In this document: positions 42,889 to 52,771 of the stretch, one piece after another
Numbering within the stretch: the stretch's first letter is position 1
How the letters are laid out: the number at the start of each line of letters is the position of its first letter
DNA from: Entamoeba invadens IP1
Lineage: Eukaryota; Evosea; Mastigamoebida; Endamoebidae
Length of the DNA stretch: 64,000 nt
Direction: 5' to 3'
Assembly (NCBI RefSeq): GCF_000330505.1
Contig: NW_004191777.1
Location: 752,352 to 816,351, forward strand
Notes under the pieces: model-generated
Databases searched by the model: none
Told to the model about the DNA's origin: nothing
The model's input: the letters and a program-made list of their open reading frames with translations, nothing else
Translations under genes and position numbers: made by a program

Positions 42889-43243
42889 CTCGTTCATGTG
42901 TTTTTGATATTATTTGTATAGTTATATTTATAGTTCATATTATAATTTGAAAAACTACTTACTTTTTATTATAATTTTTAATAAATTTGTTTAAATTAAC
43001 AAAATTAATTCACAATTGTAAAAACAATAACAAACTGATTTTTATTATATTAATATTTATAATAATATAAATATGAATATATTTGAAGGACTAATTCATA
43101 AGAATGTTTAAATAAAAGACTTCTAAAACAAATCAAAAGGAAATAAGCCTTCGGTTGTTGATAATAATAAATTAAACAATAAAAATACTAAAACACATGA
43201 GTAAGAAATAGTGAAGTGGAATGAACAAATCAAGACATGATAA
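42889..43243. other. AT-rich intergenic region
   Basis: About 350 nt between convergent APH-1-like and Rab-like genes. AT-rich. No gene or repeat is supported. Confidence 0.55.
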
Positions 43244-43980
43244 TCAAAGAATAACACAACAACTGTTTGTTGTTTTTTCGTCTGTAATATTTTTCTGAGG
43301 TAACGGCTGAACTTTTGCGTCGATAATTTCTTTAATAAAATTGACACAGTTTTTCAGTTCAGTTAACTCGATGTATTGGTGTGTAAAAAGACTTTCGGCT
43401 GCGAATTCGTTTGCTTTCTCATACACACTCTTCTGGAACTTTTCCCCAACGCCAAGTAGATATCTTGGCGTTGCGATGTCAAGATACCTTGTGATTTCCT
43501 TTTGCCAGAAATCTAATGTGTTTGTTGTTGTTGGGTCATCGAAGAGATACATCAAGTAGACCGCTGAAGTTTTTTTGAAAAATGTTGTTGTTAAACTTTG
43601 AAACAACTTCCGGTTATCTATTATATTAAATGTTGTTTTGTCAATGATATTTTTAAACGATTATCATCACATAAAAAAATCTATTTGTGTTTTGTGTTAA
43701 AATAAGTATTTATATATATAAGGTGGTACAAACCTGATTGCGTATAACTGAAATAAACTTTTTGACCTTTGGAAAAAACAACCCAACAATTTCTATCGCA
43801 TCTTTCTGTTGAAAGTCGAAACATAATTGTCTCAATTAAACTTGTAATAGGTTCTGTGTCTTCCCCCAAAAAAACCAATTTCACCTCCTGGAAGTTCTCT
43901 TCTTCACTGTCTTCAGATGTGGAGATGGTACTCTTCTTCAAATTAAACACGGGTTTTACGTTTCTTTGGGTTTTCGACAT
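43244..43980 (-). CDS. Rab-like protein lacking GTP-binding motifs (pseudo-GTPase)
   Basis: Exons 43980-43734 and 43617-43244, separated by a 116-nt intron (GTTTGT...TAG, phase 1), give 206 residues. The fold follows a Rab: a beta strand EVKLVFLGE, the FQSLTTTFFKKTSAVYLMYL segment (compare FRSLTPTYYRNASGVIVVYD), TLDFWQKEITRYL, and the double-Cys tail NSCCVIL for prenylation. But the P-loop reads GEDTEPITSLI (no GKS/T), the DTAGQE region reads SDNRKLFQ, and the NKxD region reads GVGEKFQK. All nucleotide contacts therefore seem lost. It may be a constitutive membrane-bound adaptor. A perfect AATGAACT promoter element and clean splicing argue against a dead gene. A frame search without the intron would miss the relation. 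Confidence 0.68.
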
Positions 43981-43993
43981 TTAACAACTTTTC

Positions 43994-44001
43994 AGTTCAT
44001 T
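43994..44001 (-). promoter_or_regulatory. GAAC element of the Rab-like gene
   Basis: The minus strand reads AATGAACT, the exact Entamoeba GAAC consensus, 14-21 nt before the ATG at 43980. Confidence 0.6.
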
Positions 44002-44761
44002 CAGTGTTTTTTCATAGTATTATTATCTTATTAAAAATATAATTTACTTGTATTATAAATATAATACAACAATTTAATAATAGGTAAAAATGCTTTTCAT
44101 AATATTTATTGTCAAAAAATCGTTACTTTTTCATTGTCAAACATTTTTTTATTATTATTATATTTACTATACATAATAACTTAATTGTTTTTTAATCGTT
44201 GTTTTGTTTTTTCCAGAATGCGATTGAAGTAAAATACTATAATCCTATATTCAATTTTTAGATTTATTATATATTATTATATATATTTCCATTATTTATA
44301 ATTATAAATTAAAAACAAAAACAATTTCAACAAAAATAAAACTATTTTTGCGTGTTTAAAAAAAGAAGTATTTTTAACAAAAATTTTTCACAAAAGAGTG
44401 TTTTTACTTAAAAGTGACAAACTCAAAAATATATAAAGGTTTTAACTTGTTTAATTTAGTAAAATTAATAACAAAGTTGTTTTTAAATGATTTGTGTATT
44501 ATTGATTTTGTTAATAATTAATAATATATTTAACAATAATGTATACAATTTCCTGTTTGCATGTTTCTTAGTTTTTATAAACAAATTATAGCGCTACTAA
44601 AAGTTTAAGACTAAAATTAAAAGTAACCGCAACTTTGAAAACTTGAGCTAAGTTTTTAAAACTTAACAATTTTAAGCAAAATTAATAAAAAAGCAACGCC
44701 TTAAAAAAATTATAATTTGGATTTGAAAAACAAAAAAATAAAAACAACACATAATGATCCC
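44002..44761. other. AT-rich intergenic region
   Basis: About 760 nt upstream of the Rab-like gene and downstream of the secreted helical gene. Extremely AT-rich with A and T tracts. No gene or RNA is seen. Confidence 0.55.
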
Positions 44762-45706
44762 TCACTGGTGTTTCTCCTCATTAAGTTGGGCTTTGTCTAT
44801 ACTCTCGAGAATAGCTTCAAAAAGTTTTACCTGAAACACGACAACATCCTTAATAAAAACAATTCCCTCTTTCAACTTACTCGAAGCTGTTTTAATTACA
44901 TTTTTAGCACTGTCAACCATTTTCTCAACAACTTCTTGTTCTTTTTTATCATCAAATCGCTCTCTGTCAATTTCAGACTTCACAGAATCAGTGAAGTTAC
45001 GAAGTATCCCCATGAGCAGTGAACCCAAATTTCCAAACAAATTGAATCCTCTGTCCATGTCGATCATTTTAACATCGTACACATAATCCTTGAAGTCTTT
45101 CCTTCGGAGGTATTCCATCAACTTTTCTTCAAGTGAATTGAGTGCCTCAAAAACCGGTGAAAACTCGATTTGAACGTTTTTAATAATGTCCCACTCTTTT
45201 TCTCCGATCTCAATTGGGAATTTCTCTATGTTTTTATCTCCGACTCTCAACTCTTTCATTACTCTTTTAAGCGCATGTTTGATTGTATGTTTCTCCTGGA
45301 ATCCATGTTGAAAATGTGATAAAGCCTTTCCAATAAAATCTTTGGCTTGGCTCTTTTCGTCAAACGTTCGAATTCGTTTACTGACAATCCCAATCATTTC
45401 GTCAACTTTCTTTTTCTTCTCAACATCGCCCAAGACAGACAGCCACCCTCCTTTCATTGAAAATACACCATCATGCAGTTTCTTCTCTTCTTCTTTGCTC
45501 AGTTCCTTTCCCTCGAACAAATCAACCGAATTTAAAAAGTGTACCAATAGCTCCTCGAGTCTTTTAAGTCCGTCCACCTCAAGCTCCTCCTTTATTGGTG
45601 TTTGGTTTGGTACTTCTTCTGTTTTAACTTCCTCTTTGTGTTGAGGAGCTTTATTATCAATCAACTCTGCGTTTGCAACAACAATAAGTGTGATCAAAGC
45701 AATCAT
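44762..45706 (-). CDS. Secreted helical protein of unknown function
   Basis: A 314-residue protein with a short signal peptide (MIALITLIVVANAELID). The mature part is highly charged and predicted all-helical, without Cys residues and without a second membrane helix. Amphipathic stretches are frequent (VEKMVDSAKNVIKTASSKLK near the C-terminus). The C-terminus ends EEKHQ, which is not a KDEL signal. I recognise no family. An extracellular or vacuolar role is inferred from the signal peptide only. Upstream on the minus strand, GAACATTTAAGAG within 40 nt of the ATG resembles a promoter. Confidence 0.7.
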   Translation of the reverse strand: MIALITLIVVANAELIDNKAPQHKEEVKTEEVPNQTPIKEELEVDGLKRLEELLVHFLNSVDLFEGKELSKEEEKKLHDGVFSMKGGWLSVLGDVEKKKKVDEMIGIVSKRIRTFDEKSQAKDFIGKALSHFQHGFQEKHTIKHALKRVMKELRVGDKNIEKFPIEIGEKEWDIIKNVQIEFSPVFEALNSLEEKLMEYLRRKDFKDYVYDVKMIDMDRGFNLFGNLGSLLMGILRNFTDSVKSEIDRERFDDKKEQEVVEKMVDSAKNVIKTASSKLKEGIVFIKDVVVFQVKLFEAILESIDKAQLNEEKHQ

Positions 45707-45780
45707 ATCGTTTGTTTTTTCTGTTATTTCTTTCTCTTAAATGTTCTTTCGTTCCACATAGCAATCTCCCAATTGTCGTT

Positions 45781-45804
45781 TTGTTGATTTTTAAAAATCA
45801 ACAA
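45781..45804. repeat. Perfect 24-bp palindrome
   Basis: The 24 nt at 45781-45804 are their own exact reverse complement (centre TTTTTAAAAA, ends TTGTTGA/TCAACAA). It lies between a minus-strand gene start (45706) and a small plus-strand frame (45806), so it could be a shared promoter site. Confidence 0.85.
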
Positions 45805-45805
45805 T

Positions 45806-46039
45806 ATGACGTCGGGTGTTATTTTTGTTGACTTTGCTTTATTAACCGTTGTTGTCATTATCATGATAATTGTAGTAACAGTTATAAAAACCATGATAAT
45901 CATTTTTAACCAACTATCCTTTCGGGCTTTCTTTTTTCCTTATTGTTGTGTTTTTTTATTTGAGATCACAATCCCCGTCACACTATACCACCAATTATTC
46001 ATCATTTTTTCATTAATTCTATTAAACCCATTTTTATAG
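45806..46039 (+). CDS. Possible small membrane protein
   Basis: A 77-residue frame with two hydrophobic segments (ALLTVVVIIMIIVVTVI and TLYHQLFIIFSLILL). It starts right after the palindrome. It has no family motif, and Ile/Phe/Leu-rich frames arise easily in AT-rich DNA, so it may not be real. The opposite strand holds an overlapping short frame ending in the promoter of the 45706 gene, which is judged less likely. Confidence 0.3.
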   Translation: MTSGVIFVDFALLTVVVIIMIIVVTVIKTMIIIFNQLSFRAFFFPYCCVFLFEITIPVTLYHQLFIIFSLILLNPFL

Positions 46040-46312
46040 CTTTTTTTCTATTTTTATTTTATTTTTATTATTAAAATTCGATATTAATATATTATAATAT
46101 AAAATATTATACATATAGTTTGAATTGTTTTCACAAAAAACACATCAGCTCCCAAAAATATTATTCATATAATAAAAATAATTATAAAACAATTATAATT
46201 ATAGTATTGAAAACAGAATTGTAACTACCAAGTCAAGACCAAAAGATAAGAAACTATTTCAAGTTGAGTGGACTCTTTTTATAACTTAAATAAGTAACTA
46301 CAAAGCATAGAA

Positions 46313-49300
46313 ATGGCTTCAATAGACTTGAAGCAGACTGAGTTTTTTTCGATGGAATTAACAGACCTCCACCAACTTGTCACAACAACCGCACAACAAG
46401 GTTCTTCCACACAAAACAACGTGAAAGACAGTGACACGTTTCCTCTTCACATGAGCGACGAGTACTCGCACGCGTTAAAGCGAATCATTGTTTTCATTGA
46501 GGCAAAGTCGTCGAACATGTTAGGTGAAGTCATCAAGATTGCGACAATCAAAGCGCAGGAAATGAACTACGAGACGGTAGTCGCAAACATATTCATAGCC
46601 GATGTCATGTTAGCGTTTTATTTGTACAATGGATGGTCGGACCAACTCACCGACAAATTATGTGATAAAATAGTTCAGAGACTCCAAGCGATTGGAGACG
46701 ATGTCCATCCGATGAAGAATGAAACCAATTTTGATGTCGCGTATTCGACTATGATCAATCAATGGAGTACTTTGATTCGATTACTTTGCCAAGAAAAGCA
46801 GTTCAAAAGCATCTGGGCGTATTTCTTTGGCTATTGGAAAGACCCCAACACCGAAAATTTCAACACACGTGTTCGCCTCTTGCGATTTTTACAATTTGGG
46901 AAGAACGAAGTGGCCGATTATAAAGTCGTCGAGGGAGTTTTAAAAACTATTGCGGCAAGTGTGAAGAGTGCGAAGCATATTGAGACTAAGGAAGAGCTCA
47001 TGGAGTTACTTGAAAACTTGATGCTTTCGCTCCCCGAAGGTTCTTTTGCAAAGGAATTAAATTATGTGAAAGGAGTGATATCGCCATTCTTTAACAAGTC
47101 GTTTAAGATGGAGTGTCATGGGGCGAAGGTCGAGGCAATAATCCACATGAAAACCAATTTGGGGGAGACGCAAACGGTTCAAAAGTTCATGAATCAATTG
47201 AATGACATCAACGCGAAAACGGAACCCATTTTGAATTACATTGAAACGTTGTGTAAAGGTGTCATTGAAAACGACTATTTGTATTTGCCCGACTCATTTT
47301 ACAACTTGCCGATTGCCGCGAAGAAAAGAATCTCACCGTTTCGAATGCGACCACTTTTGAAATACGCGGAGAAGTATATTCAGATCATTATGGGCGTTGT
47401 AGTGAATTGCCCTGTTAAAGTTGAAAAGGAAGAGATTGAGAGACGATCAAGAAAAGTGGTGTTCTGTGCGGCGCATAGTCTTCCAGTCACCTATCATATC
47501 ATTGACTCATTCTTGGACGACAAAGAAGACAATTTGAGTCTTGCAGTACTTTACAATGCATTGCATTTAATTGTGAATGACAAATTCTTGTGGGTCAATG
47601 TCGACGAGGAGAAAGAAGCAAAAGCAAAGAAGAAAGTGTTATCTCTGGGGAAGAGAAAGTTTTTGGATTTGTACAACTCCGTTTATGATAAAGTGAAAGC
47701 ACTGGATACTCCAGCAACTTCGACTCGACAATTAAGTATTCCACAACATATTAAAGAGTTTATGGCGTCAAACTGTGCGGATGATACATACATCAAAGCA
47801 ACTATGTTTAAAGCAGTGAAGAGATGGCGTGAGATTCAAAGTGGTAAACAAGTGTCGTTAGAAACTTCTTCAATACGACAGACTGAGAATGAGGTATTAA
47901 AGAACTTAGAAAATTGGGGGAATAATGTAGCGGTCGATGGATTGACTGTTGGCATGAATGTAGTGAAGAGATCGATTATGTCTGAAATTCCGGATGAAAT
48001 GCGAATGGAGAAGGAAGAAGTGAAAGAAAAGGTTGTTGAAAAGAAGAGGAAAAAACTAATCAAAGAAGAAAAACAGAAGGAAAAGATCCCCGACGAGATG
48101 ATTCTCTTTGTACAGTTGATTCGGTACATTTCAAATGATCCAAAACAATATATTATATACACACAAAAGAGTGGAGCATTCCCGTTTTATCCATTTGTGA
48201 CAAGTAAAACAGACTATTTAGCTACAACAATTCAAGAGAGTGTCTTGCGTATGGTTTTCATGTCAGAGAACTTCAGAACTATCATCATTTGGGACTTAAT
48301 GAAAGTCTTTGTGGATTTGATGGAGACGGATGTCCCATATCAAAACATGATGGAGTTTGTGGACGCCGTCATGTGTCTGTGGACTGTCAAACGAATTAAT
48401 GAAACGACGAAACACGTTGATGCGGATGAGGAAAAGAAGAAGAAAAGCAAGAAAGACAAAACAACCCCAACTGTCATATTTACAGAACACTTGTCGGAAC
48501 ACATTGAAGCTATTATTACCGTGTTACAGCAACGATTTGACCCAAATGTCAGATTTGAAACACCTGAATTGTTGACTTATTTGTACTTCACTTCATTGAA
48601 AGACTTTGATAACACCGTGTGGAAATCAACTTACAAAAACGAGAAGTTTATAGAAGAATATTCGAGGTACTTATACATCTTACAAACAGTCAAAGTGCCA
48701 AACACTTTGGTGGAGATCAGACAAACACTTCCGACAGTATCACAAACACAACTTCAGGTGGTCAACCAACACCTCTTGTTGTTGGATTATTTGCAAACAT
48801 CCATCATCTTAGACTTGTTGGGACAGAGTGAAGCAACACGACCTATTATTCAGAGAATTATGAGGATTTCGCGAAAGCAGTTGGCCAAGGAAGGTATCAA
48901 TGATGTCACACGATTCCGGTTACTCAATATATACTTGTCATCACTCTCATTGAACAAGTCGAATGCGTTATCTAAACAACAACAAATAGCCTTATATTCC
49001 AATGATAATACGGAATTTGTCAAATTGGGCGAAGAAGCTACTCTGGTACTTAAAAACATCATTAAAGAGGTGATGGAGAAGACCGAGTATCAAAGTGTGA
49101 ATGAACAGTCGTTAATTCGCTTGTTGTCTTGTATGAACATAGACATCTTTTATTATTTCATTGAACAAATCAAAGTCTACGCACTCCCTCTTATCATCAG
49201 TGACAAAACTACTGTTGAAAGACGACGACAATTAATGATGACAACAATGTTGGTGCTCAATGGGTGTTTGATGAGAGACTGCTCGCATCTCTTCCAGTCT

Positions 49301-52300
49301 CCACTTGCTAATCGCTTCATTTTGGGTATTCTTTTCTTCATTAATGAAGTCTTCCTCCAACTCAAACTACTTTGGCCTTCTTATACACCCAACGACAATT
49401 ATAGTTATTGCGCTCCACAGAACTTCCCAGCTTACTTTGCACAGAACTTCATATTGTTACTCTTTTACTTCTGTCGAAATATCAAAAAGCAACAACTTTT
49501 AAGACTGAAAGAACCAACTAGTTCGGTGTTACCCGTCTCAATGCCAATTCACTTTTTGGTGTGGCCATTGGAACAACGCGCCGATATTTGCGAGTACTTG
49601 ATTAACACGTTTATCAACAACCAAATGAAGACAGAAGGTATTACAGACATTTTGTGTTCATCATCTGTCGAAGCGATATGTGCGATATTTGCATTGGCAC
49701 CACTTTCTTTCGAACAAAAGTTCTTTATGAAGCCGAAGAGAATAGTCGAGCTTGAGAAGTACCACGGCGGTGTGTTAAAGTGGATTGTCAGATTCCACCC
49801 GGACCTTGTGTTTTCGTTGAGTAACCCCGACATCGAAAATATGACCCAAAGCACTGTAATCATTAAAGCCATTTCAGACGTGTATGCAAAAGTCTGTGCA
49901 CCGGATTATATCAGAAGTGGTGTTAAACAAATGGACACTGAACATATCGAATTACTTGAAGCAACGGATGAAGTAGAAGGTGATGTTGATCCGGCTTTTA
50001 TCGCCAATTTGAAGAAATTTGGTGCGTCGTTGTTGCATCATTGTTTGATCACACTCATGGCCGATGAAGAGGACATTCGTCTGTGTTCATTCAATGTCGT
50101 GCTTTGGTTGTTACCTGTCAAGTTTGGGCTATCAGACAAATTTGATTATAAGATCTTCAATGAAGTCGTCAAACACCGAATAGCTATTACAACGTCTATT
50201 GAACAAAACAGATTTGTAGCTGCTCTTGAAATCGTCAAATTGTGTATCAAACATTGTGAACCGCATGCGAAGACTGTGTTCTACAAAGGTACTATGGCGG
50301 GGTCTGGTAATAAACTGACTGAATTACAGAAGAGATGGTTAGTGACGTATTCGATCAACTGGTTGCCATTTGTGTCATTGTCGAAGGATTTCAGTGAAAA
50401 GGAGTACACGAAAATTCTTGATATTTTGGTGTACGATGTCACTTCGGCTATGAAACACAACTCGGAACAAGCAATCACCTTCTGGACTAAAGTCTGCGAA
50501 AGGCAAGATGGCAATGAGAATATCATTCACGACGAAAAATCGAATTACAACGTTATATTCACTTATTTAAAGAGTGAATTACCCAAAGGAAAGAATAGAG
50601 ACGCGTTTTTGATTGTGTTCCAGGCATTGATGAAGGTCAACACGACTTCGACGTTCTTAAAACTTGCACAAACGATGTCGTTTGAGTATTCTGCAAATAT
50701 GATGATGTCGAGAGGGTCGTATAAAGATAAATACAAAGCGCAGTATATAGCGATGAATGTGTTGAACGACTTTTTTGGAGAGACGTTATTTGAGGATGAG
50801 TCTGGTATTCATTATGTGGTGTTGTTCTCGTTGTTGTTGTGTTATGCATCACAAGATAGAAATGAAGTTGAAATCTTTTACAACTTTGTGAGGAAGTTGT
50901 GTTACAATTTTTATGATGCATTTTCATCGGACAAAGATGCGACTATGGCGAAGTGTGGTCAGAGGTTTTACACTTTAATTTCTGGTTTAGAGATCGATCG
51001 AGTACTTAACAGAGAAATATTGATTCAAATTATTATAAATTTGGTGACATTGTTGGGCTTACAAAAGAAACCCAAGCTCATCTCATACTTCAAAAAGGAA
51101 TTAGCGAATTGGGCATGCTCTGGTAACCCTAGTGCCGCCAACGTTGGAGCCTCATTGAATTGTTGTGAATTCTTTGTGCGTATATTCAATGTTGGGCGCA
51201 ATGAAATCGAGGCAGATCAATTTGTGTTTACATTATTAAAGCTTAAGAACGCTTTGGCAGACAACGACGACGTTGTTATGACTCTCCAATACAAAAACGT
51301 TATTGCAGATTACTGTGCGAAAATTATGGAGATATCAGACATGTTCTTGCGATATGCTCCAGACGTTCACTTGATGTTAAAGGTGATGTGGGTTGTCAAC
51401 TGTTTCATGGTGTCATTAGACATTCCAATTGGTGTCTATCGTCGTGCAATACGAATGCTTAACTTCTCCATCTCACCGGAAATATGGGATAAAGTTCGCC
51501 CTGAGGATTACTTGACTGCATTGAAAGATATTACAAACAACAACATAACTGTCTTTAAAGGATTTCTTGTAATGGCGATGAGAGGATTAACAGACAACGA
51601 CTGTAAGGACGTCTCCGCTGAAATATTTGCTAAGCTATTATCAAAGCCAGAAATGTTCTTCTTGCACTTCCCAAGGAAACAAGAACTGGTTGTACCGATT
51701 GGGATCATCGCGTTCACTTGTTGGTTCTGCGACAAAATTACGAATCTGAAATTGAGGACACAAGACGACTGGGATACACCAAAGAAGCTACTGAAAATTT
51801 TGATTCAAAACACAGAGAAACTGAAAGAAGTGAAGTTGAAAGATTATTTAAATTACGCCAGAGAATTGATGGAGGTCGATTTGAAGACGATCACCATTTC
51901 TACGTTACTGAAGAAGGTCTTGGATTGTCTTGCCCCACTTGTCACAGCCAACTTTGTTACCATCGTCGATGTATTCTTTAATGAGTGTGTACTCCCAGAG
52001 ACGTCTCCTGTCTTTAAGGATATTTTGATACAATTTACAATGTTCTTTGCTACTCGATCCGAGTTAAAGTCCGAGTTTGTTAGAATTGTAATGAAGAAGA
52101 GAGATTTGATTAAGGACAACGAGTACATTTTTGAACTCTTTGACATTATGGTAAAATGCGCAACAGAACAAGAACCCGTACTCGACGTGACATATATGGA
52201 CAGTTACACGATGCTCGACGCAGTTGCCCTGAAGATGTTCGGTATGACCTCCGAGTCTCGAAGTGGTGACTCATACTCAAAAAGTAGTGCTGGGTTCTCC

Positions 52301-52384
52301 AATAGCGAGAACGCTTCAAACCTCCAATCCGTTTCTTCGCTTTCGTCTGCGGGAAAGAAGAAGAGAGTACTTAAGGTTGAGTAA
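46313..52384 (+). CDS. Very large helical protein, probably Furry/Tao3/Mor2 family
   Basis: One uninterrupted frame of 2023 residues. No signal peptide; mostly alpha-helical, as in HEAT/ARM solenoids. The segment KLISYFKKELANWACSGNPS followed by SLNCCEFFVRIF resembles the Furry/Tao3/Mor2 pattern W...AL.WA..CP..H...RSFQIFR, and LLHHCLITLMADEEDIRLC resembles the preceding Furry block. An acidic, Lys-rich linker (residues about 560-600 and 700-720) breaks the solenoid. Furry proteins are scaffolds for NDR/LATS kinases with MOB that control polarity and morphology. The similarity is partial and judged by eye, so it could also be another giant HEAT protein. The tail is Ser-rich and ends KKKRVLKVE. 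No introns; start is the first ATG. Confidence 0.6.
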   Translation: MASIDLKQTEFFSMELTDLHQLVTTTAQQGSSTQNNVKDSDTFPLHMSDEYSHALKRIIVFIEAKSSNMLGEVIKIATIKAQEMNYETVVANIFIADVMLAFYLYNGWSDQLTDKLCDKIVQRLQAIGDDVHPMKNETNFDVAYSTMINQWSTLIRLLCQEKQFKSIWAYFFGYWKDPNTENFNTRVRLLRFLQFGKNEVADYKVVEGVLKTIAASVKSAKHIETKEELMELLENLMLSLPEGSFAKELNYVKGVISPFFNKSFKMECHGAKVEAIIHMKTNLGETQTVQKFMNQLNDINAKTEPILNYIETLCKGVIENDYLYLPDSFYNLPIAAKKRISPFRMRPLLKYAEKYIQIIMGVVVNCPVKVEKEEIERRSRKVVFCAAHSLPVTYHIIDSFLDDKEDNLSLAVLYNALHLIVNDKFLWVNVDEEKEAKAKKKVLSLGKRKFLDLYNSVYDKVKALDTPATSTRQLSIPQHIKEFMASNCADDTYIKATMFKAVKRWREIQSGKQVSLETSSIRQTENEVLKNLENWGNNVAVDGLTVGMNVVKRSIMSEIPDEMRMEKEEVKEKVVEKKRKKLIKEEKQKEKIPDEMILFVQLIRYISNDPKQYIIYTQKSGAFPFYPFVTSKTDYLATTIQESVLRMVFMSENFRTIIIWDLMKVFVDLMETDVPYQNMMEFVDAVMCLWTVKRINETTKHVDADEEKKKKSKKDKTTPTVIFTEHLSEHIEAIITVLQQRFDPNVRFETPELLTYLYFTSLKDFDNTVWKSTYKNEKFIEEYSRYLYILQTVKVPNTLVEIRQTLPTVSQTQLQVVNQHLLLLDYLQTSIILDLLGQSEATRPIIQRIMRISRKQLAKEGINDVTRFRLLNIYLSSLSLNKSNALSKQQQIALYSNDNTEFVKLGEEATLVLKNIIKEVMEKTEYQSVNEQSLIRLLSCMNIDIFYYFIEQIKVYALPLIISDKTTVERRRQLMMTTMLVLNGCLMRDCSHLFQSPLANRFILGILFFINEVFLQLKLLWPSYTPNDNYSYCAPQNFPAYFAQNFILLLFYFCRNIKKQQLLRLKEPTSSVLPVSMPIHFLVWPLEQRADICEYLINTFINNQMKTEGITDILCSSSVEAICAIFALAPLSFEQKFFMKPKRIVELEKYHGGVLKWIVRFHPDLVFSLSNPDIENMTQSTVIIKAISDVYAKVCAPDYIRSGVKQMDTEHIELLEATDEVEGDVDPAFIANLKKFGASLLHHCLITLMADEEDIRLCSFNVVLWLLPVKFGLSDKFDYKIFNEVVKHRIAITTSIEQNRFVAALEIVKLCIKHCEPHAKTVFYKGTMAGSGNKLTELQKRWLVTYSINWLPFVSLSKDFSEKEYTKILDILVYDVTSAMKHNSEQAITFWTKVCERQDGNENIIHDEKSNYNVIFTYLKSELPKGKNRDAFLIVFQALMKVNTTSTFLKLAQTMSFEYSANMMMSRGSYKDKYKAQYIAMNVLNDFFGETLFEDESGIHYVVLFSLLLCYASQDRNEVEIFYNFVRKLCYNFYDAFSSDKDATMAKCGQRFYTLISGLEIDRVLNREILIQIIINLVTLLGLQKKPKLISYFKKELANWACSGNPSAANVGASLNCCEFFVRIFNVGRNEIEADQFVFTLLKLKNALADNDDVVMTLQYKNVIADYCAKIMEISDMFLRYAPDVHLMLKVMWVVNCFMVSLDIPIGVYRRAIRMLNFSISPEIWDKVRPEDYLTALKDITNNNITVFKGFLVMAMRGLTDNDCKDVSAEIFAKLLSKPEMFFLHFPRKQELVVPIGIIAFTCWFCDKITNLKLRTQDDWDTPKKLLKILIQNTEKLKEVKLKDYLNYARELMEVDLKTITISTLLKKVLDCLAPLVTANFVTIVDVFFNECVLPETSPVFKDILIQFTMFFATRSELKSEFVRIVMKKRDLIKDNEYIFELFDIMVKCATEQEPVLDVTYMDSYTMLDAVALKMFGMTSESRSGDSYSKSSAGFSNSENASNLQSVSSLSSAGKKKRVLKVE

Positions 52385-52771
52385 GTATGTTGTTATTTGA
52401 TTTATCTTATTATAGTTCAATATAATTTCACAATAGTTATAAATGGTATTATATAAATAAAAAATGACGTGGATAATTCTATAATTAATAGTATTGTTTC
52501 TATTTTTAGGATGTACAATAATTGATAAAACTATACTTAGCAATTGTATTATTTGATATAATTAAATATATCCAATAGTTTACATATAATTTAATTAAAG
52601 TATACTACTAGTAAATTTGAACACTAATGGTTATAAAAATATAGAAAAGATTTTAACTATTTTGTATCCAAAATGAAATAAAAAACATTTTATTTGGTTC
52701 TAAAAAATGTTATTGACAGACTTTATATTATTATAACTATTCTAAAAAGAACTAGAAAAAAAAGAACAGAA
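52385..52771. other. AT-rich intergenic region
   Basis: About 390 nt between two genes on the same strand. AT-rich. No gene, RNA or notable repeat is seen. Confidence 0.55.

Noticed and set aside
45600..45905. Minus-strand frame of about 59 codons
   Set aside because: It runs into the TATA-like/GAAC promoter of the gene starting at 45706 and has no motif.
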